In this document: one piece after another, positions 17,146 through 27,701 of the stretch
How the letters are laid out: each line of letters begins with the position of its first letter
How positions within the stretch are numbered: the stretch's first letter is position 1
Source: an uncultured Mobilibacterium sp.
Lineage (GTDB): Bacteria > Bacillota > Clostridia > Peptostreptococcales > Anaerovoracaceae
Length of the DNA: 64,000 nucleotides
Direction of reading: 5' to 3'
Assembly: GCA_947254375.1 (NCBI GenBank)
Contig: CAMYCF010000001.1
Coordinates: forward strand, 1 to 64,000
Translations under genes and position numbers: made by a program
The notes under the pieces: generated by a model
Databases searched by the model: none
The model's input: the letters and a program-made list of their open reading frames with translations, nothing else
Told to the model about the DNA's origin: nothing

Positions 17146-19560
17146 ATGTTCAGACGAAAGATCTTTCTTTATGCGTTATCGTATTCCGCGGGGATACTTA
17201 TCGGTTTTATCGTTTTCGAAGACGGAGAATTTCAGAAGGCGGCGATTTTTGCGGGACTGTGCATTTTTGCGGTGAAGGTATTCCTTCCTTATGCGGAAAG
17301 GCTCGATGCTGAAGGGGATGCGTGCTGCGGAGATATCGACGGCGAAGAGGAGAGACGAAGACGGAAACGCGGGGCGATATCTTTCATGCTGTTTTCGATG
17401 GCGGCGGGATTTCTTATTTTCAATACTTACTACTTTATATCTCAGCCGCTCGATGATGCAGCCGTTTCGAATGTCGAAAGGATCGAAGGTGTCGTTTCTC
17501 ATGCCGAGGTAAAGGACGGCGGGCTGACGGTCTATCTGAAGGCGAAGGCATATCCAGTTTACGGAGAGGAGAAGAAATTGCCGGGAGAGGTGATACTTAA
17601 GACGCGAAAAGGCAGGGGAGCAAAGAGATGCTCGGAGAAGGAGGCGTGCGAACTTACGGGGAAAAGGATAAGGGCATACGGAAAGCTTTATCTTCCGGAG
17701 CCGCGAAGGAATCCCGGGGCGTTCGATTACAGGCTCTATCTCAAGGCGAGAAAGATATATTACTGCTTTTCGGCTTACGGTCTTAAGGTGACGGATGACG
17801 GAGGCCGGCATCCTTACCGCGGCTATAAAAGGGGGCTGATGCGTGAGAGATACAGATTTGAAGAGGCATTTTCGGATAACGGCAAGGCCTACGGCTTTGT
17901 AAAAGGCATCGTTTTCGGTGACAAGAGCTCGCTCAACGCAGATGTCTACGAGGAATTCGTCGGGAACTCGACTGCGGCCGTGCTTGCGGTGAGCGGACTT
18001 CACGTCGGCTTTATACTGGCGCTTTTTCGGATACCGATGAAACGGCGAAAGACGGTCGGGATGTCACTGGCTGCGATAGCGGCGACATTTCTATATGGGG
18101 AGATGACGCTATGGAGCCCCGCCACGATGAGGTCGGTGATCCTTATAGCGCTGCAACTTGCGGCGTTCCACCTGAGGCGGCCGTACGACCTTCTGTCGGC
18201 GCTTTCTTTTGCGGAGATATTCGTCGTGACGCTTTCGCCGTACATGTTGTTCGACGTCGGCTTTCGGCTGTCGTTTCTGGCGATGATCGGGATCGCGGTG
18301 TTTGCGCCGTTCCTGAAGTTCTTCCTTGGGAGGTACCTTGCTTTTATCGCGGGGATACAGGCGGCGATCGTGCCGTACATAGCTTTTACCTTCAACAGGA
18401 TAAATTTCCTGAGCATTTTTATAAACGTGCCGGTGATATTCATCGCCTCTCTTATCGTGCCGCTTTCGATGGTGCTGATGATCATAGGGATGATATTCGG
18501 TTTTTATCCGGCGGCCCTCGTAAAACTGATAGAGGCGCTGTGCCTCGCCGACATGAAGGTGAACTCGCTTCTGTATTTCGGGGGAGCGTTTTCGAACACG
18601 GCGGTGTCGGGAGGGGCGTGGGCGATCTTCGCGTACTATGCGTTTACTTTTTTCGTGTGCTCGGAATACGGGCGGGTGCTTTTTATACGGAGGGACAAGA
18701 GGAACATCGTTGCCGCGTGCGCGATGGCTGCGGCGTTTTCGCTCGTGATAGGGTGCATTTTTGCCGACCCGTTCAGGGACGACGAGATCGTTTTTATAGA
18801 CGTCGGGCAGGGAGACGGGATCCACTGCAGGACGAAGGAGAGCGACGCGCTTTTCGACGGCGGAGGAAGCATTTACTATTCCGTCGGGGAGAAGGTGCTT
18901 TTACCGTATTTTGCGAAGGGCGGGGTAAAAGACATAGACGTCTCTTTTATCTCGCACCTCGACACGGACCACTACCTCGGCGCGCGCGAGCTCTGCGATA
19001 TTTTCCCGGTCGGCGCCGTCTGTCTTTCGGACATGTACCGTGGCGATCAGGATGCATTCAAAGATCCGCATTATCTGGCGGCGGGAGACAGGGTGAGGCT
19101 CGGTAAAAAAGTCACGGCAGAGGTCCTGTGGCCACTCCCCGGAGCGGCGAAAAACAAGCCGATATACAACACGCGGAGCAACAACGAAAGGAACATGGTC
19201 GTACTCATCAGATACGACAGGACAAAGATCCTCATAACGGGCGATCTTGTTGAGGCCGACGAGAAATCTATGGTAGAATACTACTCGGGTACCGACGTTC
19301 TTTCGTGCGACATACTGAAAGTGTGCCACCATGGGAGCCGGTACAGCTCGAGTGAGGAGTTCCTCGACGCCGTGTCGCCGAAGATAGCGGTGATACAGGT
19401 CGGTAAAAACAACATGTACGGTCACCCTTCGGAGCAGACGCTGAGGAGGCTCGAAAAGCGAGGGGCGGTCATATACAGGAACGACCTCGACGGAGCGGTA
19501 GGCATAGATATCAAAAAGAACGGTCTCAAAGTCGATACCGTTCTGAAGCGCGGTGGATAA
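17146..19560 (+). CDS. comEC: DNA internalisation competence protein ComEC/Rec2
   Basis: ComEC forms the inner-membrane channel through which single-stranded DNA enters during natural transformation. The 804-residue product has the full domain order. It begins with N-terminal membrane helices and an OB-like extracytoplasmic domain (about 85-215). The Competence domain follows, with VKGIVFGDKSSLN, AVSGLHVGFILAL and many helices (about 280-530). A C-terminal metallo-beta-lactamase-like domain has DVGQGDG, SHLDTDHYLG, CHHGS and GHPS. The SHLDTDH motif keeps the metal-binding pattern. No Shine-Dalgarno sequence is obvious before the ATG at 17146; a 12-bp palindrome GATCCGCGGATC lies at 17127-17138. 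The stop overlaps holA by one base. No comEA or other com genes are in the window, so transformability cannot be judged. Confidence 0.95.
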   Translation: MFRRKIFLYALSYSAGILIGFIVFEDGEFQKAAIFAGLCIFAVKVFLPYAERLDAEGDACCGDIDGEEERRRRKRGAISFMLFSMAAGFLIFNTYYFISQPLDDAAVSNVERIEGVVSHAEVKDGGLTVYLKAKAYPVYGEEKKLPGEVILKTRKGRGAKRCSEKEACELTGKRIRAYGKLYLPEPRRNPGAFDYRLYLKARKIYYCFSAYGLKVTDDGGRHPYRGYKRGLMRERYRFEEAFSDNGKAYGFVKGIVFGDKSSLNADVYEEFVGNSTAAVLAVSGLHVGFILALFRIPMKRRKTVGMSLAAIAATFLYGEMTLWSPATMRSVILIALQLAAFHLRRPYDLLSALSFAEIFVVTLSPYMLFDVGFRLSFLAMIGIAVFAPFLKFFLGRYLAFIAGIQAAIVPYIAFTFNRINFLSIFINVPVIFIASLIVPLSMVLMIIGMIFGFYPAALVKLIEALCLADMKVNSLLYFGGAFSNTAVSGGAWAIFAYYAFTFFVCSEYGRVLFIRRDKRNIVAACAMAAAFSLVIGCIFADPFRDDEIVFIDVGQGDGIHCRTKESDALFDGGGSIYYSVGEKVLLPYFAKGGVKDIDVSFISHLDTDHYLGARELCDIFPVGAVCLSDMYRGDQDAFKDPHYLAAGDRVRLGKKVTAEVLWPLPGAAKNKPIYNTRSNNERNMVVLIRYDRTKILITGDLVEADEKSMVEYYSGTDVLSCDILKVCHHGSRYSSSEEFLDAVSPKIAVIQVGKNNMYGHPSEQTLRRLEKRGAVIYRNDLDGAVGIDIKKNGLKVDTVLKRGG

Positions 19561-20675
19561 TGGCGGACAGATACGGAAGCGGAAACAAAGCAGGCAGCAG
19601 GACAGGCGGCAATAAAACGAGCGGGAACAAGGCGAACGGCGGCTACGACGATTTTCTGAGGGACCTCAAAAGCGGTTCTTTTGGGAACGTTGTTTTCCTG
19701 TTCGGAGAGGAGAACCTCCTCATAAAATGGGCGTGCAACAGCATAATAGACAGGTTCGTTTCGAAGGAAGACAGGAAGTTCGCCGTAGAGGAATACCGTG
19801 CGGATGAGATAAATGTAGATAAGATCGAGGAGAGCTACGCGACGTATTCGATGTTCGCATCGAAGAGGATCGCGACGGTAGTGGATTTTAAGCCGCTTTA
19901 CAAGAGCGGGCCGGATGCGCTGTCAAAGGAAGATGCTCAGAGGCTTATCGATCTCGCGGAAGAGGCGCGGGACGGCGAAAATGGGTCGATGGTGATTTTT
20001 ACGCTCGACAGCAGGCTCTGTCCGTCGCTCAAGGCTTTCGGGGAGAATTTCGCAAAAGCCTCGGATTCGTATTTTTTTCCGAGACTGAATAGGAAAACGC
20101 TGGAAGCTTTTATCCGAAACAGGATACACGGAGCGGGCAAACTCGTGAGCGAGCCGCAGGTCGGGATGATGATAGATCTCAGCGGCTACCTCGATAAAGA
20201 CAGCGAGTACGACCTCGAAATGTTCGAGAACGACCTTCTGAAGATCGCGGACGCGTCGGAGGGGGAGGTCATCGAGAATCCGGTGATCGAAGACATACTT
20301 CTCGGCGACGAGAATAAGTCGCTTTTCGACTGCATGGATGCGCTGCTCAGAGGAGACAAAGAAACGGCGATGACGCTGCTTCTGAATATTTTGAAAAGAT
20401 CCGATCCGATGATGGCGGCCGGTTTTTTCAGGCAGCAGTTCGAAATAATATACAATGCGAAGGAGCTTTCTGAGGACGGCGTTTCGCTCAAGAAGATCGC
20501 GCCGCTTATCGGTAAAAACGCGTACAGGGTAGAGAAGGCTTATTATTCATCGAGGAAGTTCTCGAAGGACGACATTGCGCGGGCACTTATAAGGCTGTAC
20601 AACATCGAGAGGGATGTAAAAAGGGGAGACATGAAGGCCGACACGGCGCTCGAGCTTTTCGTCGCGAGCCTCTGA
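19560..20675 (+). CDS. holA: DNA polymerase III subunit delta
   Basis: HolA is the clamp-loader subunit that opens the beta sliding clamp. The 371-residue protein matches the family: DDFLRDLKSGSFGNVVFLFGEE near residue 30, ATYSMFASKRIATVVDF near 94, and a C-terminal alpha-helical collar domain ending KADTALELFVASL. The first 28 residues are a low-complexity Gly/Asn/Lys extension (repeats of GNK) that most homologues lack. If it is not translated, a downstream start would be needed, but none has a better ribosome site. The ATG at 19560 overlaps the comEC stop codon by one base, the usual comEC-holA pairing in Firmicutes. Confidence 0.93.
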   Translation: MADRYGSGNKAGSRTGGNKTSGNKANGGYDDFLRDLKSGSFGNVVFLFGEENLLIKWACNSIIDRFVSKEDRKFAVEEYRADEINVDKIEESYATYSMFASKRIATVVDFKPLYKSGPDALSKEDAQRLIDLAEEARDGENGSMVIFTLDSRLCPSLKAFGENFAKASDSYFFPRLNRKTLEAFIRNRIHGAGKLVSEPQVGMMIDLSGYLDKDSEYDLEMFENDLLKIADASEGEVIENPVIEDILLGDENKSLFDCMDALLRGDKETAMTLLLNILKRSDPMMAAGFFRQQFEIIYNAKELSEDGVSLKKIAPLIGKNAYRVEKAYYSSRKFSKDDIARALIRLYNIERDVKRGDMKADTALELFVASL

Positions 20676-20729
20676 GTCGCGGACCATTAAGTCGCGAGCT
20701 TTTGAGCCGCGGGCCTGTAAATAAAAGCG

Positions 20730-20760
20730 ATGCCGGCATCACCTGATGCCGGCATTTTTT
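20730..20760. terminator. Bidirectional terminator between holA and recN
   Basis: Two copies of the self-complementary ATGCCGGCAT (20730-20739 and 20746-20755) pair across a 6-nt loop and are followed by TTTTTT. The recN stop codon lies inside the structure, so it can end both converging transcripts. Confidence 0.88.
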
Positions 20761-22364
20761 ATAAGATCTCTTGCCGCGTCGAGCGAGCTCGGATTCCTCG
20801 GGTCACCGCTTATGAGCCCGGCGATGTTCGACACCTTCGCCTCCGTGTCTAAATGTTCTATCTCAGTGTGTGACTTTCCGTCCGCGATAGATTTTGTTAT
20901 CGCGTAGTTGTCGTCACCGCATGCGGCGATCTGCGGCAGGTGAGTGATGCAGATGACCTGCCTGTTTTCGGATATCTCACGAAGCTTCTTTCCAACGACG
21001 AGGGCGGTCTTCCCCGATATCCCCGTGTCGATCTCGTCGAAGATCATGGTCTCGACCATGTCGGAATCACCGATTATGTGCTTGAACGCGAGCATTATAC
21101 GCGCGATCTCACCGCCCGATGCTATCTTCGCGAGCGGCTTCAGCGGTTCGCCCGGGTTCGTCGAGATCAGAAATTCGATCGAATCTTTTCCCGTAGGTCC
21201 CGTCTCAGGAAGCTCATCCAATCTGATCGAAAACTCGGAATTCGTAAAATCGAGGTCGGAGAGCTCCTTCATCACTGAAGACTCGAGGTGCGAAGTCACC
21301 GTCAGGCGAAGCGCCGTCAGGTGATCCGCGGCCGCATCCATGTCCTGCTTTTTCTCATCAAGGACGGCCGAAAGCTTTTCCTTCTCATAATCGAAATTAT
21401 CGATGAGCGAAAGTGACTCCGCGAGACTCTCGCGGTATTCGAGTATCTCCTCGACGGACCTTCCGTACTTCCTTTTTATCGCCTCGATCTCGCTCAGCCT
21501 CTCCGAAGCCTCATCGATGTCGGAAGGGGAGAAGTCGAGCCTCTCTTTTATCTTCCGAAGCCTCTCCGCGATATCCTCGATCGCATAATACGCATCCTTG
21601 AGTCCGCCCGAGATCTCCCGAAGCTCGTCGCTGTACGACGAAACGCTGTCAAGAGGCGCGATGCACGAATCGAGGGCCGAGACAACCGACGGCTCGTTTT
21701 CATAGAGCGTATCGTATGAGCCGGCGACCGCGGAAAAGATCTTCTCCGCATTCTTCATCATCTGAAGGTCGGCTCTGAGTTCTTCTTCCTCACCGGCCCG
21801 AAGCCCGGCGTTGTCTATGTATTCCGCCTCAAAGCGGTAAAAATCCTGCTTGCTCTGCGCTTCCTTTTCCCGTAAAAGCAGCGCGTTGAGGTCGCGAAGC
21901 GCATCACTGTACGCCTCGTAAAAAGAGCGCATCTTTTCGAGGACCGGCCCGATCGTGTCGCGGCGAAAATCGTCGCATATCGCGATGTGGTTGTCCGGAT
22001 CCATGATGCGCTGGTTATCATACTGTCCGTGTATGTCTATAAAAGCCCGGCAGAAATCCTTCAACTGCGCGAGCGAAACGAGCTCACCGTTGATCTTTGC
22101 GGTGCTTTTACCGGACGCGAAGATCTCCCTTTTTATAACGACATCCTCACCGTCCTTTTCGCCGGCGATCTGTATCACCGATTTCTGCGACCCCGTCCTC
22201 ACCATAGAAATATCGGCCCTCCCGCCGAGGGCTGTGTCGATCGCTTGAACGAGAACGGATTTACCGGCTCCCGTTTCACCGGTCAGTATATTGAGGTGAG
22301 GCCCGACGTCGAACGAAAGGCGCTCGATCGTGGCAAAATCGTCGATTATTATCTGAGTCAGCAT
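20739..22364 (-). CDS. recN: DNA repair protein RecN
   Basis: RecN is an SMC-like ATPase that gathers broken DNA ends during double-strand break repair. The 541-residue product has Walker A GETGAGKS at 29-36, a long coiled-coil middle (about 150-370) with Glu-rich helices, the ABC signature LASGGEIARIMLAF, and Walker B MIFDEIDTGISG followed by the H-loop region ICITHLPQIAA. It starts at an ATG (22362-22364) two bases after the argR stop. The argR-recN pair is conserved in Firmicutes, so both are probably read from the argR promoter. Confidence 0.96.
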   Translation of the reverse strand: MLTQIIIDDFATIERLSFDVGPHLNILTGETGAGKSVLVQAIDTALGGRADISMVRTGSQKSVIQIAGEKDGEDVVIKREIFASGKSTAKINGELVSLAQLKDFCRAFIDIHGQYDNQRIMDPDNHIAICDDFRRDTIGPVLEKMRSFYEAYSDALRDLNALLLREKEAQSKQDFYRFEAEYIDNAGLRAGEEEELRADLQMMKNAEKIFSAVAGSYDTLYENEPSVVSALDSCIAPLDSVSSYSDELREISGGLKDAYYAIEDIAERLRKIKERLDFSPSDIDEASERLSEIEAIKRKYGRSVEEILEYRESLAESLSLIDNFDYEKEKLSAVLDEKKQDMDAAADHLTALRLTVTSHLESSVMKELSDLDFTNSEFSIRLDELPETGPTGKDSIEFLISTNPGEPLKPLAKIASGGEIARIMLAFKHIIGDSDMVETMIFDEIDTGISGKTALVVGKKLREISENRQVICITHLPQIAACGDDNYAITKSIADGKSHTEIEHLDTEAKVSNIAGLISGDPRNPSSLDAARDLIKNAGIR

Positions 22365-22366
22365 AC

Positions 22367-22828
22367 TTATGAAGGGCTCGTCGTTGCGAGCTTATCGAAT
22401 TCCGACAGTATCGCAGGCACGTTCTTTTCGTCGTCCACGACGATGAGCATCGTGTTGTCGCCCGCGACGGATCCTACTACGTGTTCAAGGTCGAGGCAGT
22501 CGATCGCCTCTGCAGCGGCGCTCCCGCATCCGGACAGCGTCTTTACGATGATGAGGTTGTTAGCCGACTTCCAGGAAACGATCGTCTCCCTGAAGATCTT
22601 GATGAACCTCACCGAGATCGGCCTGTGATCATAATTGCCCGCGACGTACTTGTAGCGGCCGCCGGATGCCATGGCCTTGATGAGCTGCAGTTCCTTTATA
22701 TCCCTCGAGATCGTGGCCTGCGTGACGTCAAATCCCTCTTCCCTTAACATGCTTTGAAGTTGATCCTGTGTCTCGACGTCCGACTTCGAGATGAGCTCGA
22801 GGATTTTATTCTGTCTTAAGTTGCGCAT
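22367..22828 (-). CDS. argR: Arginine repressor ArgR/AhrC
   Basis: ArgR is a hexameric arginine-responsive regulator of arginine synthesis and breakdown. The 153-residue form starts at the ATG 22826-22828, with GGAG at 22836-22839 placed 7 bases upstream. A longer reading frame exists, but its extra 54 residues do not resemble the family and span the promoter. The N-terminal winged helix contains TQDQLQSMLREEGFDVTQATISRDIKELQLIK, and the C-terminal arginine-binding domain contains VVKTLSGCGSAAAEAIDCL (I reads as V in parts) and GSVAGDNTMLIVV. The recN gene follows 2 bases after the stop. The promoter region includes an AT-rich half-site resembling an ARG box, so self-regulation is plausible. 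Confidence 0.93.
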   Translation of the reverse strand: MRNLRQNKILELISKSDVETQDQLQSMLREEGFDVTQATISRDIKELQLIKAMASGGRYKYVAGNYDHRPISVRFIKIFRETIVSWKSANNLIIVKTLSGCGSAAAEAIDCLDLEHVVGSVAGDNTMLIVVDDEKNVPAILSEFDKLATTSPS

Positions 22829-22853
22829 AAAATATCTCCGAATCAAAAAGCAA

Positions 22854-22877
22854 TTTCTTTTTGTATTCATTATAGCA
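22854..22877 (-). promoter_or_regulatory. argR promoter with possible ARG half-box
   Basis: On the minus strand TGCTATAAT (extended -10; hexamer at 22869-22874) lies about 40 bases before the argR ATG. It runs directly into TGAATACAAAA, which resembles half of an ARG operator. The -10 identification is good; the operator is tentative. Confidence 0.5.
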
Positions 22878-23211
22878 CATATATATGAAAAGGAAACACG
22901 GGCGGAGCGATCGCGTGTGGATTTTCGAAGGGGAGTGCATGATGTTTTTACCGCGAATTTGTGGGTTCTGTGAAAAGCCCGTATTTTCAAGGCTTTAAAA
23001 GGTATGCGCCGGGCCAGGTGACGGTTTTTAGCGCTTCGGTAAAAGCTTTCAATACCGGCAGTCCGGGCAATGCTTCGGTAAAACGGTAAGTATAATGTTG
23101 CAAAAAGATACGCCGCCGAACGATATGTGTACGAAAGTGAGAAGGGTAGCCGTCACCGCTCCGGTGAAAGAGCAGAAGTACACCGAAGTCCGGCCGAAGT
23201 ACGCCCCGCAA
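22878..23211. other. Intergenic region between argR and ruvC
   Basis: About 330 bases separate the divergent argR and ruvC promoters. The direct repeat GCTTCGGTAAAA occurs at 23033-23044 and 23072-23083, and an isolated TATAAT lies at 23091-23096. A 19-codon open frame at 22939-22998 begins MMFLPRICGFC, behind a GGGGAG site. I see no tRNA, riboswitch or known small RNA. The short frame has no supporting conservation evidence and is not called as a gene. Confidence 0.4.
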
Positions 23212-23240
23212 TAGACAACATGTGTTCGATTTGGTAAAAT
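23212..23240 (+). promoter_or_regulatory. Sigma-70-type promoter for ruvCAB
   Basis: TAGACA (23212-23217), a 17-base spacer and TAAAAT (23235-23240) preceded by TGG form a strong promoter with an extended -10. The ruvC ATG lies 18 bases after the -10. No LexA/SOS box was recognised. Confidence 0.75.
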
Positions 23241-23257
23241 ACGAACGGGAGAAAAAC

Positions 23258-23743
23258 ATGCGGATACTTGGCATAGACCCGGGATATGCGATAATGGGCT
23301 ACGGCGTATTGGACTATTCCGGGAACAGGTTCACGACCGTCGCCTACGGTTCGATAGAGACCGATTCGAAGATGGAGATGCCTGACAGACTGAAGTACCT
23401 TTACGACGGTCTTGAGGCGGTCATCAAGGAGTACGGTCCCGAGGAAGCGGCGATCGAGGAACTATTCTTTAATAACAATGCGAAGACTGCGATACTGGTC
23501 GGAGAGGCGAGGGGTATCGCCGTTTTGGCGTGTGTCGAAAACGGCCTGAAGATATCGGAATATACGCCGCTCCAGATAAAACAGTCGCTCGTCGGCTACG
23601 GAAGAGCGGAGAAAGCTCAGGTCCAGGCGATGGTAAAAATGATACTGAACCTGTCCGAGGTCCCGAAGCCCGACGATACGGCGGATGCGGTCGCGGCGGC
23701 GATATGCCACGCCCACGCGGGGACGAGCAGACTGAAACGATAG
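23258..23743 (+). CDS. ruvC: Crossover junction endodeoxyribonuclease RuvC
   Basis: RuvC is the dimeric Holliday junction resolvase. The 161-residue product, taken from the ATG at 23258, has the RNase H-like catalytic residues D7 (LGIDPG), E68 in AIEELFF, and the C-terminal pair in [14 protein letters not shown]. Family blocks [10 protein letters not shown] and [22 protein letters not shown] are intact. The frame extends 12 codons upstream through the promoter, but GGGAG at 23247-23251 and family alignment favour the ATG. ruvA and ruvB follow on the same strand, giving the complete branch migration and resolution set. Confidence 0.96.
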   Translation: MRILGIDPGYAIMGYGVLDYSGNRFTTVAYGSIETDSKMEMPDRLKYLYDGLEAVIKEYGPEEAAIEELFFNNNAKTAILVGEARGIAVLACVENGLKISEYTPLQIKQSLVGYGRAEKAQVQAMVKMILNLSEVPKPDDTADAVAAAICHAHAGTSRLKR

Positions 23744-23802
23744 GGCCCGGCGAACGGGAACGGTCTGCGTTGGTTGATGACTTTTAGTGAAAGAGCAGAG
23801 AG

Positions 23803-24402
23803 ATGATAAGATTTTTAAGAGGAACATATTTATTTTACGAATCAGGGAGCATCGTCCTTGAAACGGCGTCCGGAGTGGGCTTCAGGATCTTCGTAAGCGA
23901 CACATCGGGACTACTCATGAGGAGCGAGGGCGACGAGATCGAGGTGTTCACGTACACTCAGGTCAAAGAGGACGACATCGCGCTTTTCGGCTTTGAGAGC
24001 CACGAGGATCTCCGGCTTTTCGAGCAGCTCATCTCCGTGAACGGAGTCGGACCGAAGGCGGGCCTTGCGATAATGTCTCTCGGGACGGCGAACAGGATAA
24101 AATCGTACATCGTCCACAAGGACGTCGCGGCGATTTCGAACGCGAAGGGCATCGGCAAAAAGACGGCGGAACGCGTCATCCTCGAGCTGAGCGAGAAGGT
24201 GAGCGCACTTCCTCTCGGCGATGAAGAAGCGGATACCGCACCGAAGAAGAACGACGAGATATTCGGACCGAAGGCTGAGGCAGCCGTCGCACTTACGACG
24301 CTCGGATACACGAAGAAGGAAGCGGAGACCGCACTAAGAAATATTGAAGAAGACATGACGGTCGAAGGATATATAAAGAGGGCGCTGAAGGACCTCGCAT
24401 AA
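23803..24402 (+). CDS. ruvA: Holliday junction branch migration protein RuvA
   Basis: RuvA tetramers bind the four-way junction and load RuvB. The 199-residue protein has the N-terminal OB-fold (MIRFLRGTY to TYTQVKEDDIALFGF), two helix-hairpin-helix motifs (ISVNGVGPKAGLAIMS and ISNAKGIGKKTAERVILEL), a flexible linker and a C-terminal three-helix domain (EAAVALTTLGYTKKEAETAL) that contacts RuvB. It lies between ruvC and ruvB. The ribosome site is a weak AGAG. Confidence 0.96.
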   Translation: MIRFLRGTYLFYESGSIVLETASGVGFRIFVSDTSGLLMRSEGDEIEVFTYTQVKEDDIALFGFESHEDLRLFEQLISVNGVGPKAGLAIMSLGTANRIKSYIVHKDVAAISNAKGIGKKTAERVILELSEKVSALPLGDEEADTAPKKNDEIFGPKAEAAVALTTLGYTKKEAETALRNIEEDMTVEGYIKRALKDLA

Positions 24403-24456
24403 CGGTACGCAAGGCCGGAGACAGGCAACCTCGCATAACAAGAAGGACTTATTGAA

Positions 24457-25467
24457 ATGATCGAAAAAAACACGAGCAAAGAACTTTTACCGAACGAACT
24501 CGCCGGCGAGCTCACCCTCAGACCTCAGTATCTGAGCGAGTACTGCGGGCAGACGGAGGCTAAGAAAAACCTCTCCGTATATATCGAGGCCGCAAAGAAG
24601 CGCGGCGAATCGCTCGACCACGTTTTGCTTTACGGTCCTCCGGGACTCGGAAAGACGACCCTCGCGGGAGTAATCGCAAACGAGCTCGGTGTGGACTTCA
24701 AGATAACGTCGGGACCTGCGATAGCAAAGAGCGGGGATCTTGCGGCGATTTTAGCGAGCCTGAACGAGAACGACGTACTTTTTATCGATGAGATACACAG
24801 GCTGAACAGAGCCGTCGAGGAGATACTTTACTCCGCGATGGAGGACTATTCGCTCGATATAATCATCGGCAAGGGCCCGGCGGCGAGATCTCTCAGGATA
24901 GACCTCGCGAAGTTCACACTCATAGGCGCGACGACGAGGGCGGGAAGCCTCTCGGCGCCGCTCCGCGACAGGTTCGGGATAATATCGAAATTCGACTTTT
25001 ATACCGTAGAAGAGCTTATGGACATACTTTACAGGTCGGCCCACGTCCTCGACATCGACATCGACGACGAGTCGCTCGCGGAGATCGCGGGAAGATCGAG
25101 GGGGACGCCGCGTATAGGAAACAGGCTCCTCAAGAGGGTGCGCGATTTTTCAGAGGTAATGGGCGACGGCACGATCGATATCGGCGTCACGAACAGGGCG
25201 CTCGATGCACTCGGGATAGACGAGCTCGGTCTCGAGAAGCTCGACAGGGATATCCTGAGGACGATAATCAGGAGCTTCAACGGCGGACCGGTCGGCATCG
25301 AAACGATCGCATCGGCGCTTGGCGAGGAGAGGGTCACCCTCGAAGACGTGAACGAGCCGTACATGATACAGGCGGAGCTCATGTGCCGTACCCAGAAGGG
25401 GCGCATGGTCACAAAGCGCGCGTATGAGCACCTCGGCCTCATGGAACTTTACAACGAAGATAAGTAG
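24457..25467 (+). CDS. ruvB: Holliday junction branch migration ATPase RuvB
   Basis: RuvB is the hexameric AAA+ motor that drives branch migration. The 336-residue protein has [12 protein letters not shown] near residue 21, Walker A GPPGLGKT at 60-67, Walker B FIDEIHRL near 109, sensor 1 GATTRAG, the arginine finger region PLRDRFGI, and the C-terminal winged helix (EEPYMIQ-like [19 protein letters not shown]). All functional motifs are intact. The queA start follows 8 bases after its stop, so the ruv genes and the queuosine genes queA-tgt appear to form one operon. Confidence 0.97.
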   Translation: MIEKNTSKELLPNELAGELTLRPQYLSEYCGQTEAKKNLSVYIEAAKKRGESLDHVLLYGPPGLGKTTLAGVIANELGVDFKITSGPAIAKSGDLAAILASLNENDVLFIDEIHRLNRAVEEILYSAMEDYSLDIIIGKGPAARSLRIDLAKFTLIGATTRAGSLSAPLRDRFGIISKFDFYTVEELMDILYRSAHVLDIDIDDESLAEIAGRSRGTPRIGNRLLKRVRDFSEVMGDGTIDIGVTNRALDALGIDELGLEKLDRDILRTIIRSFNGGPVGIETIASALGEERVTLEDVNEPYMIQAELMCRTQKGRMVTKRAYEHLGLMELYNEDK

Positions 25468-25475
25468 GTAAGACA

Positions 25476-26516
25476 TTGAAGATAGACGAATTTGATTACG
25501 AACTCCCGGAAGAACTGATCGCACAGGCACCTCTTGATAAAAGAGATGCCTGTCGTTTGATGGCGATCGACAGGAAGACGGGGGCGATAAAACACGAGCA
25601 TTTTTACGACATAAAAAAACACCTCAAGCCGGGCGACTGCCTCGTCCTGAACGATTCGAGGGTCATCCCCGCGAGGCTGCTCGGGCATAAAAAGGACACG
25701 GGCGCAAACATCGAGATCCTCCTGATAAAAAGGATCGAAGGCGACGACTGGGAATGTATGGTCCGCCCGGGTAAAAGGCTAAAGGAAGGCTCGGTCGTGA
25801 CTTTTGATACGGACACAAAGTTCGAAGCGCACGTCGGCGGTATCAAAGATCCTGACAACGGAACGAGGATAATAACCTTCGAATACGACGGCATTTTTAT
25901 GGAGAGGCTCGAAGAGATAGGGAGCATGCCGCTTCCGAAGTACATCAAAAGGCCGGCCGACGACAAGGACAAGGAGACGTATCAGACCGTCTACAGCCAC
26001 ATCGAAGGGTCGGTCGCGGCGCCGACGGCGGGGCTCCATTTTACGAAGGAGCTGCTCGCTGAGATCGCGGACATGGGAGTCGACATCGCATACGTGACGC
26101 TGCACGTCGGGATCGGGACTTTTCGCCCGGTAAAATGCGAGAACATCGAGGAGCACAAGATGCACTTCGAGGAGTTCTCGATATCGGAGAAGGACGCCGG
26201 GACGATAAACAGGGCCGTGGAAGAAGGCCGCATGATCGTAGCCGTCGGAACGACTTCCGTAAGGACGCTCGAAAGCGCGGCGGGAGAGGACGGCAAAGTC
26301 GAGGCGGGGAGCAGGAGCACCGGGATCTTCATATATCCGGGGTACGAGTTCAAGACCGTCGATGCGATAATAACGAACTTCCACCTGCCGAAATCGACGC
26401 TGATAATGCTCGTCTCCGCTTTTTACGACAGGGAGAAGATACTCGCCGCGTACGAAGAGGCGGTAAAAGAGAGGTACAGATTTTTCAGCTACGGAGACGC
26501 GATGCTGCTGGAGTAG
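25476..26516 (+). CDS. queA: S-adenosylmethionine:tRNA ribosyltransferase-isomerase QueA
   Basis: QueA transfers and isomerises the ribosyl part of SAM onto 7-aminomethyl-7-deazaguanine in tRNA, giving epoxyqueuosine. The 346-residue product shows the family pattern throughout: FDYELPEELIAQAP at the start, LVLNDSRVIPARL near residue 55, SVAAPTAGLHFT near 178, LHVGIGTFRPV, and VGTTSVRTLES. The start is TTG at 25476, 8 bases after the ruvB stop. Its product is the substrate of QueH, encoded at 2062-2703, and its own substrate is made by Tgt, encoded next. Confidence 0.96.
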   Translation: MKIDEFDYELPEELIAQAPLDKRDACRLMAIDRKTGAIKHEHFYDIKKHLKPGDCLVLNDSRVIPARLLGHKKDTGANIEILLIKRIEGDDWECMVRPGKRLKEGSVVTFDTDTKFEAHVGGIKDPDNGTRIITFEYDGIFMERLEEIGSMPLPKYIKRPADDKDKETYQTVYSHIEGSVAAPTAGLHFTKELLAEIADMGVDIAYVTLHVGIGTFRPVKCENIEEHKMHFEEFSISEKDAGTINRAVEEGRMIVAVGTTSVRTLESAAGEDGKVEAGSRSTGIFIYPGYEFKTVDAIITNFHLPKSTLIMLVSAFYDREKILAAYEEAVKERYRFFSYGDAMLLE

Positions 26517-26527
26517 CGGCGCACTGA

Positions 26528-27700
<1,173 letters not shown>

Positions 27701-27701
27701 G

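Noticed and set aside
20739..22364. Several plus-strand open frames inside recN
   Set aside because: They lie opposite an intact RecN with both Walker motifs and have no recognisable domains.
23091..23096. TATAAT as a second ruvC promoter
   Set aside because: No -35 or extended TG. The promoter at 23212-23240 is far better.
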